Shown: positions 1 through 9,629, counted from the stretch's first letter. The stretch is 64,000 bases of DNA from Dolosigranulum savutiense (GCF_039830095.1 NZ_CP142435.1:1-64000), one strand, 5' to 3'. A program made the numbers and translations. The notes: generated from the sequence alone by a model not told the origin.

Positions 1-135
1 CATTCTTTGGCAGAAATACGCTGATTATTAAAGAATTCTTAAAATTATATTATTTCAATCAAGTCCTGTAGTATTTCATACCGGCATGATCTATAATAAT
101 AGTCAACAAATTGTTTATAAGGACTGATATTTAAT

Positions 136-1233
136 ATGAAAATAGGTGCTCGGATGCTCAAAACTGCATTCGCAATCTTTTTGTCACTAACGATCCCTAT
201 CATGACGGGGTACAACGAATTGGCGGTTTTATCTGGTCTGGCTGTGGCCGCCTCGATTAAGCCCTCAGTCAAGCGCTCTTATATCACATTTCGTGAACGT
301 ATTTTAGCTAATTTAATCGGTGGGGTCGTCGCCTACTTCTTCGCCACCTATCTCGGGACAACGCCACTTTATATCGCCATTGCTTCGTTAGTACTCATCG
401 CTGTCTTACACCAGCTGTCTTTGGACGGTGTGATTACCTTGGCAACAATGACGTTAATCATCATTATGGTAGAATCGTCCAATGATGTTATCTATGTCGC
501 TATCACTCGAGTATCAGCAACAATCTTAGGGGTAGTCATTGCTTTCTTCGTCAATACGTTCCTATGTCCACCGAAGTACGATTATCGCTTCTTCGAGTTA
601 ACTAAGCAAGTGGTTGATGAAATAACCCGCTACATTCGTATTGCCTTAAGAAAAAATATGCAATACGGCTTAATGAAAACAGACTTAGCTGCTGTCCGTT
701 CAAAAATCAATCTTATGAAAAAATATTTCAGCTATATTAATGAAGGCGAGTTGTTTATTTTCTTTAACAAGCATGAAAAATCACTCGCTCGGCTCTTAGT
801 GGTCTATAAGCACTATATTATTACATCAGAGAAAGCCTATAACTTAGCGGTTATACTCCATCGTTCGGAAAATATTTTTAATAATTATCCCGAACACTTC
901 CGTATCCTTATCCGTGAGCGCTTAGAGGTCTTAATGTCTGCTCACGAACAAATCTTGTTAAAGTGGAACGGACGTGTGCTCCCAGGAGAAGTCAACTTCT
1001 TAAAACACAAAAGTGATTTAAGAATGGAATTTATGGATTCTTTCTTCAGTGAAGCTAGCCTTGAGTCCTATATGGAAGGCGATTATGATGATAGTAATGC
1101 TGTCTTGAAGATGATGTCTAGCATCCTTGAATACGAAGAAAGTCTGCGTAATTTAAACTCTGTCATTAGCAACTATATCAAGTATCACAAAGACGAAACC
1201 AAAGTATTGGAAGAAAATATCTCTAAACAATAA
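136..1233 (+). CDS. Aromatic acid exporter family (FUSC/DUF939-type) membrane protein
   Basis: Integral membrane protein of 365 residues. About six hydrophobic segments fill residues 1-150, starting with a GYNELAVLSGLAVAASIKPS stretch, and a helical soluble domain fills residues 150-365. This is the usual layout of the ArAE_1 family, thought to export aromatic acids or related amphipathic compounds across the cytoplasmic membrane; the real substrate is unknown. The ATG follows an AAGGA site at 119-123, and a TATAAT at 92-97 could be the -10 box with a poor -35. The gene stands alone, ends at a strong hairpin, and is convergent with ntdP. Family assignment is by sequence character and memory of the family; the transport role is inferred. 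Confidence 0.8.
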   Translation: MKIGARMLKTAFAIFLSLTIPIMTGYNELAVLSGLAVAASIKPSVKRSYITFRERILANLIGGVVAYFFATYLGTTPLYIAIASLVLIAVLHQLSLDGVITLATMTLIIIMVESSNDVIYVAITRVSATILGVVIAFFVNTFLCPPKYDYRFFELTKQVVDEITRYIRIALRKNMQYGLMKTDLAAVRSKINLMKKYFSYINEGELFIFFNKHEKSLARLLVVYKHYIITSEKAYNLAVILHRSENIFNNYPEHFRILIRERLEVLMSAHEQILLKWNGRVLPGEVNFLKHKSDLRMEFMDSFFSEASLESYMEGDYDDSNAVLKMMSSILEYEESLRNLNSVISNYIKYHKDETKVLEENISKQ

Positions 1234-1243
1234 TTGAACTTAT

Positions 1244-1278
1244 AAAAATGCCCTCACATGTCGTGAGGGCATTTTTTT
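1244..1278. terminator. Bidirectional rho-independent terminator
   Basis: Stem ATGCCCTCAC/GTGAGGGCAT with a 5-base loop, flanked by A-run and T-run, lies between the convergent genes at 136-1233 and 1287-1823 and can stop transcription from both sides. Confidence 0.9.
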
Positions 1279-1286
1279 CATCACAA

Positions 1287-1823
1287 TTATGATTTGCCAG
1301 TTAACTCCTTATAGCGATTGTACCATAAATCGACATATCCTTCTGAAAATGGACCTTTCTCTTCTTTAATCCAATCGACCAAAATCTTCACATGCTCCTT
1401 CAAGATTAAGTCAATCTCTTCTGGATAATCCCATTTTTTTCCATGAGCTTCATATTCATCGACGTCAAGTAAGCGTTTTTCCCCATCTGGGAAAATCTTA
1501 ACGTCTAAATCGTAATCGATATACTTCGCCCCTTCTGGATCAATCAAGAACGGACTTGCCATATTACAATAATAGGATGTCCCCTTCTGTCGAATCATCG
1601 TCACAATATTGAACCAATAATTCTTATGAAAGTAGACCAACGCCGGCTCTCGCGTCTTCCAGCGCCGTCCGTCTGATTCAATCACTAAAGTATGGTCGTT
1701 GCAGCCAATTAAAGAATGATCTGTTGTCTTTAGCACCATGGTATCTTTCCACGTGCGGTGCAAACTGCCATCATGTTTATAGCTTCGAATTGTGATGAAA
1801 TCTCCTTCTCTTGGAAATCGCAT
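1287..1823 (-). CDS. ntdP: Nucleoside tri-diphosphate phosphatase NtdP (DUF402)
   Basis: Small single-domain DUF402 protein of about 178 residues, matching the family in length and pattern: an N-terminal FPREGD followed by [10 protein letters not shown], a central REPALVYFH and NYWFNIV region, an [13 protein letters not shown] block with the acidic metal-binding residues, and a C-terminal [14 protein letters not shown]. Characterised relatives hydrolyse nucleoside tri- and diphosphates in a metal-dependent way. Two ATGs lie six bases apart (1829 and 1823). The inner one gives the N terminus seen in relatives and a better spacing from AGAAAG, so 1823 is preferred. It has its own extended -10 promoter and shares a terminator with the gene on the other side. 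Confidence 0.85.
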   Translation of the reverse strand: MRFPREGDFITIRSYKHDGSLHRTWKDTMVLKTTDHSLIGCNDHTLVIESDGRRWKTREPALVYFHKNYWFNIVTMIRQKGTSYYCNMASPFLIDPEGAKYIDYDLDVKIFPDGEKRLLDVDEYEAHGKKWDYPEEIDLILKEHVKILVDWIKEEKGPFSEGYVDLWYNRYKELTGKS

Positions 1824-1877
1824 CGTCATCCAACTTTCTTATCTATTGTCTGTTCATCTATTTACGCTTCACTAATC

Positions 1878-1886
1878 ATTATAACA
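1878..1886 (-). promoter_or_regulatory. Extended -10 promoter for ntdP
   Basis: On the minus strand TGT precedes a perfect TATAAT about 50 bases before the ntdP start. The -35 (TTTATT at a 17-base spacing) is weak, so recognition would rely on the extended -10. Confidence 0.5.
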
Positions 1887-1929
1887 CAAATAAGTCATTG
1901 AATAAAAACTTACACATAAAGTAATTAAT

Positions 1930-1975
1930 TGATTAAAGCAGCCTATTAGCTAGGAATTAGCTAGTAATAGACTGC
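1930..1975 (-). terminator. Terminator after mutY
   Basis: GCAGTCTAT pairs with ATAGGCTGC, and an inner TAGCTA pairs with a second TAGCTA across a short bulge. TTTAATC follows on the minus strand, just after the mutY stop codon. Confidence 0.7.
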
Positions 1976-1981
1976 TCTTCA

Positions 1982-3163
1982 TTAAAATAATGTTTGTTCT
2001 CGGTAAGCTGTCACTAATTTTTGTTGGACCACTGGGAATGTATATTGATTGAATTCATCTGGTGCAATCCACTGGCAGTTATCTGGAATATTATCTGATA
2101 TTGCCGTGTTTTTTAAATTAGCCACGATAAGATAGAGGATCCACTTCTGATGGCTGAAGACATGTACGACATCTCCATCAACTTGTGGCCGAATAGTAAG
2201 TGGCAAATCATAGCGTTCTTTCATCATATGCTCAACTTGTTCAGTTGCCTCATCACTTAAGTGCTCAAAAGTGGTCGGTTGCACCTCTTTCCACCCTGAT
2301 GTATCTAAATCCTTCACGTCAATTAACGGATACGTCCACATATTACTCAACAAGCCATCACTCGGCCGCTTTTCTAATAAATATTGTCCATCATTATCTT
2401 GCACAATAATAGCCAAATATGTATATGGAGTAGGTGGTTTATTCTTCGACGTCACTGGATAATATTCCCATGTCTCGTTCACATACGAGCTGTTAAATTC
2501 CTTCAGTGGCGATCGCTCTGGATGATAATTTTTCGGTGTACAAATCGTCGCCCCAATATCCATCAATGCTTGGTTAAAGTCTCCCGGGCGCTTAGGATCG
2601 ATCAGATGTTCTGCAATCGCTTGAAACACTTTGCGGTTTTTAGCTTGCTTCACGTCAAGGTCCACTTCGAACAAGCGGGCAATCACTCGCATCAGATTCC
2701 CATCCACTGCTGGTTCTACTAATCCAAAACAAATCGACCCAATTGCTCCCGCTGTATATGGCCCAATACCACGTAGAGACTTCAGCCCTTTCATATCAGA
2801 TGGGAACACTCCACCGAACTCTTGAACAACTTGTTGTGCGGCCGTATGCATATTACGTGCTCGCGAATAATAGCCTAACCCTTCCCATACTTTCAACAAA
2901 TCATCTTCATAGGCATTTGCCAAAGCATCAACAGTCGGAAAAGCCTCTAAAAATCGCTTATAATAGGGAATAACGGTTTTAACTTGTGTTTGTTGGAGCA
3001 TAATCTCACTAATCCAAATCTTGTACGGATCACGTGTCGCTCGCCACGGTAAATCACGCTTATTCGCATCATACCAGCTTAAGACTGTCTCTCTGAATGC
3101 TTGAATACGTTCTTGATCCCATAGTTCAACCCCGTAGTCGTCCTTTAATTGTTGTTTATCCAC
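1982..3163 (-). CDS. mutY: A/G-specific adenine glycosylase MutY lacking the Fe-S cluster cysteines
   Basis: Base-excision repair enzyme that removes adenine mispaired with 8-oxoguanine. Length (393 residues) is normal for a Gram-positive MutY. Visible are the catalytic Glu53 in SEIMLQQTQ, the helix-hairpin-helix around 127-137 (LRGIGPYTA), the catalytic Asp154 in VDGN, and a C-terminal NUDIX-like 8-oxoG recognition domain from about 245. The usual four cluster cysteines C-x6-C-x2-C-x5-C are reduced to the first: Cys208 is followed by Pro215, Ser218 and Asn224 at the other three positions. Cluster-free MutY proteins are known in a few organisms including lactobacilli, so this is probably a functional variant. 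The start is GTG, directly after the recX stop, with GAAGG upstream inside recX. Confidence 0.93.
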   Translation of the reverse strand: MDKQQLKDDYGVELWDQERIQAFRETVLSWYDANKRDLPWRATRDPYKIWISEIMLQQTQVKTVIPYYKRFLEAFPTVDALANAYEDDLLKVWEGLGYYSRARNMHTAAQQVVQEFGGVFPSDMKGLKSLRGIGPYTAGAIGSICFGLVEPAVDGNLMRVIARLFEVDLDVKQAKNRKVFQAIAEHLIDPKRPGDFNQALMDIGATICTPKNYHPERSPLKEFNSSYVNETWEYYPVTSKNKPPTPYTYLAIIVQDNDGQYLLEKRPSDGLLSNMWTYPLIDVKDLDTSGWKEVQPTTFEHLSDEATEQVEHMMKERYDLPLTIRPQVDGDVVHVFSHQKWILYLIVANLKNTAISDNIPDNCQWIAPDEFNQYTFPVVQQKLVTAYREQTLF

Positions 3164-4228
3164 TTAATCATCAACCTTCTCTGTCATAAATCGCTCGATC
3201 AACTCCCGCTTAAACCCTTTTGAGTACAAGAATGCTTTCGTTTTTTGGTGAAGTTCATACCCCTGTGTCTTACGTGAATACCGGCGCAGCGCCTTCTCAC
3301 CTTGCTTGACTAATGCTTCATATTCTTCATCCTCAGCCACTTCTGGCTCCATTTCGTCAAACGCCATACTAATAACTTCATTGGTATAGCCTTTTTTGAA
3401 TAAATAATTATTCAACTTCTGCATGCGTTGTCGCTCAGATGTTTTATTGCGTTTTTTCATCCGCTTCTTAATAAGGGCACAAGCATTCTCCACTTGCTCT
3501 GATACGTCATATTCTTCCTGAGCAATCTGAATCAACGGATCATCGACACCGCGCTCAACTAAATCTTGGGCAATAACTCTTGGGCCTTTTCTATTCACTC
3601 GTGCTGCTGTTCGTACAAAACTTTTCGCATATTCGAGGTCATTAATCAAATTTTGTTCCTTCAACTTATCAACAACGGCATCTGCTTGAGCCAAGAATTC
3701 ATGCTCTGCTAAATCATCTCTAATTTCCTGCTCTGTTCGCATCTTATAACTCAAATAATTTAGCGCTCTTGTATAAGCCTTCGCGAAGTTATCTTCAACT
3801 TCCAGTTGCTTCTGAAACTCTTCGGAAATCACCATTCCTTTTCGGAGCAAATGTTTAACTAATAAAGCTTCCGCTATCGGAAAAGCATACTCCCCGCCCA
3901 AATAAATATTATAACGTCCTTTTCGTTTTTGAGCACTAATTTTTGTAATTGTCCGCTTATAATTTGGGTCATCCTTAGCCGGTATCTGACTCCCTCGTCC
4001 AGACTGCTTCAAATTTTGGACATACGCTTCTGCATCACGCGCATTAATTTCTTGAGCTGAATATTGACTTAATGGCTCTGTTGACTTTTCAATTTGAGGA
4101 ATCGGTGTTTGAGCGTTACTCAGCTCATCAATTTCTTCAGTATCTGTCATTTCCTCTGAATCTGCCTTACGAGCTGCATTGGGTTCTACTTGAATTAAAT
4201 CATCTAAGTTAAATCCACCACTATCCAT
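3164..4228 (-). CDS. recX: Recombination regulator RecX with long acidic N-terminal extension
   Basis: RecX binds and modulates RecA filaments. The RecX three-helix repeats occupy roughly residue 90 to the end (KISAQKRKGRYNIYL, then LSYKMRTEQEIRDDL and repeats, ending GFKRELIERF), the normal 265-residue RecX core. The first 90 or so residues are an acidic, polar, probably disordered extension that typical RecX proteins lack. Three closely spaced starts exist (TTG 4237, ATG 4234, ATG 4228); AGGAG at 4238-4242 is best spaced for ATG 4228. The gene lies between hflX and mutY, and its stop codon abuts the mutY start, implying coupled translation. Confidence 0.88.
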   Translation of the reverse strand: MDSGGFNLDDLIQVEPNAARKADSEEMTDTEEIDELSNAQTPIPQIEKSTEPLSQYSAQEINARDAEAYVQNLKQSGRGSQIPAKDDPNYKRTITKISAQKRKGRYNIYLGGEYAFPIAEALLVKHLLRKGMVISEEFQKQLEVEDNFAKAYTRALNYLSYKMRTEQEIRDDLAEHEFLAQADAVVDKLKEQNLINDLEYAKSFVRTAARVNRKGPRVIAQDLVERGVDDPLIQIAQEEYDVSEQVENACALIKKRMKKRNKTSERQRMQKLNNYLFKKGYTNEVISMAFDEMEPEVAEDEEYEALVKQGEKALRRYSRKTQGYELHQKTKAFLYSKGFKRELIERFMTEKVDD

Positions 4229-4258
4229 TATCATCAACTCCTCTCTAACAGAATATGC

Positions 4259-5506
4259 TTATCCATTCAACTGAGTATCCCAATACCCGTCCGGCTTCGT
4301 ATAGCCAGCTACATCATATTGGCGCGCTTCTTCATTAAAGACTTGCTCAGTCATAATTGTCTCTTGGCGCAAGCGTGCTAAAATATCGCCCCGACTTGGT
4401 TCAATTTGTGCTTCATAATAGACGAACTCTTCCTGCAAGAAGGCTTCAATTTCCCGCAAAATATAATTTGCATCTTCTTCACGCCGAGCTGATATAACGA
4501 CGCTTGGATAAGACTCCGCTGTAAAGTTCACATCTTCGATCATGTCGGCCTTATTATACACATAGAGTACAGGAATATCATCCATTTCGAGTTGTTCTAG
4601 TAATTCACGCACCGTTCGCTCGCGCGCTTGAATATTGGGCTGAGCAGCATCAATGACATGCAGTAACATATCTGCCCCGCGAGCTTCTTCTATTGTTGAT
4701 TTAAAAGCTTCAATAAGGGTTGTCGGCAAGTCTTGAATAAAACCAACTGTATCCGTCATCGTTGCCTGCGCCCCACTTGGAAGCTCTAATTCACGTGTTA
4801 ATGGATCCAGCGTGGCAAATAATGCATCTGCCTCATAAGTTCTTGCATCTGTCAATGCATTAAGTACGGTTGATTTTCCCGCATTAGTATAGCCTATTAA
4901 ACCAATTTGGATGACTCCCGACTCACTCCGTTGTTGACGATTACGTTGCCGGTGATCGGTAATCTTCTGAAGTTCACGCCGAATATCTGTCATCTGTGCT
5001 GTAATGTGCCGACGATCTGTTTCTAGTTTGGATTCACCAGGTCCACGCGTCCCAATACCAGCTCCTAGCCGCGACATATTTTCGCCTTGCCCTACTAAAC
5101 GCGGCAACATATATTCTAGCTGAGCCAATTGTACTTGCAATTGCCCTTCCTTACTGCGAGCTCTCAGTGCAAAGATATCTAAGATAACTTGCGTACGATC
5201 AATCACTTTCGCATCGACAACTTCTTGAATATTTCGCGTATGACTCGGGCTAAGTTGTTGGTTAAACACAACTGTACTCGCTGCTAGTTCATCCGTTAAA
5301 TGCGACAATTCAATCAGCTTACCACTCCCAATAAACGTTTTAGTGTCAATCTGATCACGCTTTTGGGTTAATTCGCCGACCACCTCGCCACCAGCATTCT
5401 CAACTAAAGCTTGCAATTCATTCAAGGACTCACAGAATTGATCATCACTCTCTTTTGTTTGCACACCAACAAGAATAACTTGTTCATATTGTTGTTTCTT
5501 TTTCAT
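4259..5506 (-). CDS. hflX: GTPase HflX
   Basis: Ribosome-associated GTPase of 415 residues, known to split or rescue stalled 70S ribosomes, notably under stress. The N-terminal HflX domain carries the glycine-rich GTRGPGESKLE element near residues 155-165. The G domain follows with G1 GYTNAGKST near 205, G3 DTVGF and G4 NKAD, then a C-terminal tail. The AAAGGA site overlaps the end of miaA, so translation is probably coupled to it. Several HflX proteins give resistance to macrolides or lincosamides by ribosome splitting; that role cannot be judged here. Confidence 0.95.
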   Translation of the reverse strand: MKKKQQYEQVILVGVQTKESDDQFCESLNELQALVENAGGEVVGELTQKRDQIDTKTFIGSGKLIELSHLTDELAASTVVFNQQLSPSHTRNIQEVVDAKVIDRTQVILDIFALRARSKEGQLQVQLAQLEYMLPRLVGQGENMSRLGAGIGTRGPGESKLETDRRHITAQMTDIRRELQKITDHRQRNRQQRSESGVIQIGLIGYTNAGKSTVLNALTDARTYEADALFATLDPLTRELELPSGAQATMTDTVGFIQDLPTTLIEAFKSTIEEARGADMLLHVIDAAQPNIQARERTVRELLEQLEMDDIPVLYVYNKADMIEDVNFTAESYPSVVISARREEDANYILREIEAFLQEEFVYYEAQIEPSRGDILARLRQETIMTEQVFNEEARQYDVAGYTKPDGYWDTQLNG

Positions 5507-5510
5507 ATTT

Positions 5511-6440
5511 TTATCCTTTCAAAAACGTTCTAACCGCTTGTTTTACTTGCTCAAGTTCTTCCGGATATTCGACTAAATTCACCCATAAATCCACGGCTGT
5601 CTTGTTCCGAAACCAGGTGAGCTGTCGCTTAGCATAGTGCCTAGACGCTTGTTTAATATCACTCGTTGCTTCTTGTAAATTAATATTACCATCGAAGTAG
5701 GCGAACAGCTCCTTATAGCCAATCCCCCGTATACTTTGGACATCGCGACTGACTGCACAATCTAGCCATCTCGCCTCATCAATCAGTCCATCCTCTATCA
5801 TTAAATCAACCCGTTGATTAATCCGGTTGTAAAGTAGCTCGCGGTCGGTATTCAGGCCAATAACGAACGTATCATAAAGCGGCTGACGTTCATTTTGTTG
5901 TTTTTTATAATCAGAAAATTTTTGTCCTGTGACGTGATGAACTTCCAAGGCTCGAATTGTGCGTACCAAGTTATTGGGGTGAATATTGTCTGCTGCTTCA
6001 GGATCAATTGCTTCTAGATTCTCCCAGACAAACTGGCGGGACTCTTTCTCAGCAAGAGCTTCCATCTCCGATCGAAAGTCAGGATCCGGATCTGCCTCGC
6101 CATGCGACATATTATACAAGAGTGATTCAATATAAAGTCCTGTCCCCCCAACAACGATCGGTATATGCTCACGGGCAGTAATCTCATTGATTTTAGTCCG
6201 TCCCATTTGCTGGAAGTCACTGGCCGTATAAGGTTCATCCACATCACGTACATCTATTAAGTGATGGGGAACAGACTCTTTTTCTGCATCCGTTACTTTC
6301 GCCGTTCCAATATCTAGTCCACGATAGACTTGCATCGAATCTCCGCTAATCACTTCCCCACTAAATAGTTGTGCTAATTGGACTCCCAGAGCCGTCTTAC
6401 CTACCGCAGTCGGCCCCACAATAACAATCACCTTTTCCAC
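5511..6440 (-). CDS. miaA: tRNA dimethylallyltransferase MiaA
   Basis: Transfers the dimethylallyl group to N6 of A37 in tRNAs reading UNN codons. The P-loop GPTAVGKTAL, the DSMQVYRGLDIGTAK substrate motif, GGTGLYIESLL and the C-terminal RHYAKRQLTWFRN tRNA-binding segment are all present. Start choice: an open frame reaches GTG 6449 and ATG 6446, but the only Shine-Dalgarno (AGAGG, 6449-6453) overlaps or nearly touches those codons. It is eight bases from GTG 6440, which gives a protein beginning VEKVIVIVGPTAVGKT as in relatives. First gene of the miaA-hflX-recX-mutY run. Confidence 0.93.
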   Translation of the reverse strand: MEKVIVIVGPTAVGKTALGVQLAQLFSGEVISGDSMQVYRGLDIGTAKVTDAEKESVPHHLIDVRDVDEPYTASDFQQMGRTKINEITAREHIPIVVGGTGLYIESLLYNMSHGEADPDPDFRSEMEALAEKESRQFVWENLEAIDPEAADNIHPNNLVRTIRALEVHHVTGQKFSDYKKQQNERQPLYDTFVIGLNTDRELLYNRINQRVDLMIEDGLIDEARWLDCAVSRDVQSIRGIGYKELFAYFDGNINLQEATSDIKQASRHYAKRQLTWFRNKTAVDLWVNLVEYPEELEQVKQAVRTFLKG

Positions 6441-6493
6441 GCTCATCACCTCTTTTATCTGTATCTTTATTTTAACAGTTATGCAGCCATAAT

Positions 6494-6538
6494 AAAAATA
6501 AGCTAACCAAACTTGTCAAAAGTTTGACTAACTTATTT
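6494..6538 (-). terminator. Terminator before miaA
   Basis: An imperfect hairpin, AATAAG-TAG-CAAACTT with its complement, is followed on the minus strand by a TTTTTATT run. It separates the small membrane protein gene from miaA. A TTGACA hexamer lies in its descending arm, but no well-spaced -10 was found. Confidence 0.7.
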
Positions 6539-6581
6539 TAATCCTTAGTTACTCAACCATAATAAATTTGTAAATAAAATA

Positions 6582-6770
6582 TCACTTTTTAAATATTTTT
6601 CCTATTATTTGATTCACTCCTATTCCTGCTAAGATTACACTAATAAACACAACAATATAATCCAAAATATTATTAGTAATAAGCCTCTCTTGTAAAAATG
6701 TAGTTAAAATAAATGCTGTAATGAATGTTATAATTAATCTCATCCATGAAACTTGTCTATTATGTTTCAT
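6582..6770 (-). CDS. Small two-helix membrane protein of unknown function
   Basis: A 62-residue protein with a basic N terminus (MKHNRQ) and two hydrophobic segments near residues 9-25 and 33-53, ending in a lysine-rich KIFKK. The frame is open 13 codons further upstream, but AAGGGGTG stands eight to nine bases before ATG 6770, which decides the start. It is a monocistronic gene flanked by terminators at 6494-6538 and 6853-6894. I do not recognise the family; a small membrane regulator or transport accessory is possible but unsupported. Confidence 0.6.
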   Translation of the reverse strand: MKHNRQVSWMRLIITFITAFILTTFLQERLITNNILDYIVVFISVILAGIGVNQIIGKIFKK

Positions 6771-6795
6771 TTTTCTTACACCCCTTTTACCTACA

Positions 6796-6825
6796 ATAAT
6801 AACAAACATACTTAATATTGAGCAA
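6796..6825 (-). promoter_or_regulatory. Possible promoter for the small membrane protein
   Basis: TTGCTC and TATTAT are separated by 18 bases and lie about 26 bases upstream of the ATG at 6770. The match to consensus is moderate. Confidence 0.35.
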
Positions 6826-6852
6826 AAATTATCATATAGTACTAATAATAAT

Positions 6853-6894
6853 GATTAAAACAACCTTAGCCTAATTCTGACCAAGGTTGTTTTG
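6853..6894 (-). terminator. Terminator of the hisS-aspS-nfo operon
   Basis: AAAACAACCTT pairs with AAGGTTGTTTT across a 15-base loop directly after the nfo stop codon, with T-rich sequence following on the minus strand. Confidence 0.8.
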
Positions 6895-6905
6895 TTATCT
6901 GCTAA

Positions 6906-7823
6906 TTATTCGACAGGACGTTCATTGACAATATCGTCCAGCAAGTTTTCGTTAAATTCTTTTGTTCTTAGCATATGAATTTCATGTTTATATGGGGCAA
7001 ATTTATTCTTCTTATCATCACCTTTTTGAACATAAGGTGTTTCCAAGATTTTAGGGAGTCCTTTTAATTTCGGATGGTGGACAACTTTACATAAGGCATC
7101 AAAGCCAATATGTCCGTGACCGATATTGGCATGGCGGTCTTTTTGGGCGCCTCGTTCATTCTTAGAATCATTCACATGGATAACCTTTAGCCATTCCAAG
7201 CCGATAACGCGATCGAATTCTTCTAAAACAGCATCGAAGTCATTAGCAACATCATAGCCAGCATCATGAATGTGGCACGTATCCAAGGTGACGGATAACT
7301 TATCCTTTAGTTCAACTTGATCAATAATTGCCGCAATTTCTTCGAAGCTACGGCCAATTTCAGTCCCTTTTCCTGCCATTGTTTCTAAAGCAATCTGAAT
7401 CGTCTGATCTTCGGTTAATATCTCATTCAAACCTGCTGCAATTTGTTTAATAGCAACTTCAGGTCCTTCACCGACATGTGCGCCTGGGTGCATTGTCATC
7501 TGTGTCGCTCCTAATGCTTCTGCCCGTTCAATCTCTTCTTTCATAAACTGAATAGCAAATTTGAAATTATCAGGTTTGTTCACATTACCAAGGTTAATAA
7601 TGTACGGTGCATGCACAACAATATCATTAACGTCAATATCATGCTCCGCCATATATGCTTGACCGTCCTCAATATTCATGCGTTCAATTTCTTTTCGGCG
7701 CGTATTTTGTGGTGCACCCGTATAGATCATAAACGTATTGGCTCCATAACCGACTGCTTCCTCAGCTGAGCCTAAGAGCATTTTCTTCCCTTTCATACTC
7801 ACATGTGAACCAAGTAATACCAT
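6906..7823 (-). CDS. nfo: Endonuclease IV (AP endonuclease)
   Basis: Zinc-dependent AP endonuclease, 305 residues, that cleaves DNA 5' to abasic sites in base-excision repair. The TIM-barrel signature blocks are visible: [21 protein letters not shown], the zinc-ligand [11 protein letters not shown] and the [22 protein letters not shown] run carrying further metal ligands. The ATG has AAGGAGAG upstream and lies four bases after aspS, so the gene is the last of the hisS-aspS-nfo unit. It works downstream of glycosylases such as MutY and Aag, both elsewhere in this window. Confidence 0.96.
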   Translation of the reverse strand: MVLLGSHVSMKGKKMLLGSAEEAVGYGANTFMIYTGAPQNTRRKEIERMNIEDGQAYMAEHDIDVNDIVVHAPYIINLGNVNKPDNFKFAIQFMKEEIERAEALGATQMTMHPGAHVGEGPEVAIKQIAAGLNEILTEDQTIQIALETMAGKGTEIGRSFEEIAAIIDQVELKDKLSVTLDTCHIHDAGYDVANDFDAVLEEFDRVIGLEWLKVIHVNDSKNERGAQKDRHANIGHGHIGFDALCKVVHHPKLKGLPKILETPYVQKGDDKKNKFAPYKHEIHMLRTKEFNENLLDDIVNERPVE

Positions 7824-7826
7824 AAA

Positions 7827-9599
7827 TTAATTCTCTCCTTTGTTGACAGTCAGTTTCAATTCATCAAGTTGTTTTGGTGATACAACAGACGGTGCTTGTG
7901 TTAATGGGTCCTTCGCCTGCTTATTCTTTGGAAAGGCAATAACTTCGCGAATATTCGGTTCGCCGGCAAGAATCATGACGATACGGTCCAATCCATACGC
8001 AATACCGCCATGAGGTGGGAAACCATACTCCAGCGCATCAAGTAAGAATCCAAACTGTTCTTGTGCCTCTTCTTTTGAAAACCCTAATGCTTTAAGCATT
8101 GTTTCTTGTAAATCACGCTCATGAATACGGATTGATCCCCCACCAATTTCATATCCATTCAAGACAATATCGTACGCATTCGCTGTTACTTGGTGAGGAT
8201 CTTCCGCTAAGACTTCAATGTCAGAAGCGATTGGTCGAGTGAATGGGTGGTGAGCAGCGATAAATCGTCCCTGTTCTTCATCATATTCAAGCAATGGCCA
8301 GTCCGTAATCCAGACAAAAGCTAATTCTTCTGTATCAATTAAGTCAAGGGCACGTCCTAAGTGATTGCGCAGAGCTCCAAGTGCATCGAAGACAACTTTT
8401 GTTTCATCGGCAACGAATAGTAAAAGGTCGCCTACTTCTGCATCCATCGCCTCTAGCAAGTTAGACGCTAAGTCTCCTTCGCTGAAGAATTTAGCAATCG
8501 GTCCACTCACGCCATCTTCACTAACTTTCATCCACGCTAAGCCTTTCGCCCCGTATGGTGAGACAACCTCAGCAAGTCCGTCAATTTCTTTACGCGTGAA
8601 GGTATCGCCTGCTCCTTTGGCGTTTATTCCGCGAACTGAGCCACCATTTTCAACTACAGAAGTGAATACTTTAAAGTTTGACTGTGCTACGATGTCTGCT
8701 ACGTCAACCAACTCGAGGTCGAAGCGAATATCCGGTTTATCGCTTCCGAAGCGGTCCATCGCTTCACGGTAAGTTAACACAGGGAAATCTCCGGTTATTT
8801 CTTCCCCTTTCACTTCGCGAACAATTTCTTTCAGTAAGCGTTCATTTAAATCTCGAATCTCTTCAGCAGATAAAAAGCTTGTTTCAATATCAACTTGAGT
8901 GAATTCCGGTTGACGGTCTCCACGTAAATCTTCATCGCGGAAACAACGAACAATTTGGTAGTAACGCTCCATCCCCGCTCCCATTAATAGTTGTTTAAAC
9001 AACTGAGGAGACTGTGGAAGAGCAAAGAATTTTCCTTCATTTACTCGGGACGGAACTAAGTAATCCCGTGCTCCTTCTGGTGTTGATTTTGTCAAGAACG
9101 GTGTCTCGATATCGATAAACCCTTCGTTATCTAAGAAGTTACGAAAAACTTTTTTCACTTGGTGACGCAGCTTCATATTTTCAGCCATCTTTTGACGACG
9201 CAAATCTAGATAGCGATGTTCCAACCGAATTTCTTCACTCACATTAGCTTGTTCGTTGATCTCGAATGGTGGTGTTTTAGCTTTATTCAAGACCTTAATA
9301 TCAGTTGCTAATAATTCAATATAACCAGTCTTCATATCAGGATTTTCCTGACCTTCTTTTCGTGCAACAACTTGTCCACTCACTTCAATAACATACTCTG
9401 TTCTCAGTGAATCAGCCACTTGCAATGCTGCTTCTGATCCTTTATCACTGAAGACAATTTGAAGCAGACCGGAACGATCACGCAAATCAACAAAGACCAT
9501 TCCTCCCAAGTCACGACGGCGGTGTACCCAGCCTTTTACTGTTATCTGTTGATCTACTAACGATCGATCAATCTCTCCACAATATACTCTCTCTGTCAT
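7827..9599 (-). CDS. aspS: Aspartyl-tRNA synthetase
   Basis: Class II synthetase of 590 residues, the bacterial AspRS length. An N-terminal OB anticodon-binding domain ([19 protein letters not shown]) is followed by the catalytic core, with motif 1 near EGFIDIETP, motif 2 in [18 protein letters not shown], the bacterial GAD insertion (about 300-420) and motif 3 [11 protein letters not shown]. It charges tRNA-Asp in the cytoplasm. It is co-transcribed with hisS 30 bases upstream, so the His T-box also controls it. Confidence 0.98.
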   Translation of the reverse strand: MTERVYCGEIDRSLVDQQITVKGWVHRRRDLGGMVFVDLRDRSGLLQIVFSDKGSEAALQVADSLRTEYVIEVSGQVVARKEGQENPDMKTGYIELLATDIKVLNKAKTPPFEINEQANVSEEIRLEHRYLDLRRQKMAENMKLRHQVKKVFRNFLDNEGFIDIETPFLTKSTPEGARDYLVPSRVNEGKFFALPQSPQLFKQLLMGAGMERYYQIVRCFRDEDLRGDRQPEFTQVDIETSFLSAEEIRDLNERLLKEIVREVKGEEITGDFPVLTYREAMDRFGSDKPDIRFDLELVDVADIVAQSNFKVFTSVVENGGSVRGINAKGAGDTFTRKEIDGLAEVVSPYGAKGLAWMKVSEDGVSGPIAKFFSEGDLASNLLEAMDAEVGDLLLFVADETKVVFDALGALRNHLGRALDLIDTEELAFVWITDWPLLEYDEEQGRFIAAHHPFTRPIASDIEVLAEDPHQVTANAYDIVLNGYEIGGGSIRIHERDLQETMLKALGFSKEEAQEQFGFLLDALEYGFPPHGGIAYGLDRIVMILAGEPNIREVIAFPKNKQAKDPLTQAPSVVSPKQLDELKLTVNKGEN

Positions 9600-9629
9600 T
9601 ATATTTCTCCTTGTATTATAAGTTTTTCA

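Noticed and set aside
1-3. A possible start codon on the minus strand at the window edge
   Set aside because: CAT at position 1-3 could be an ATG of a gene outside, but there is no good ribosome site and nothing further to test.
8365-8772. A 135-codon open frame on the plus strand
   Set aside because: Lies opposite aspS, with low-complexity Ser/Ala-rich product and no start signals.
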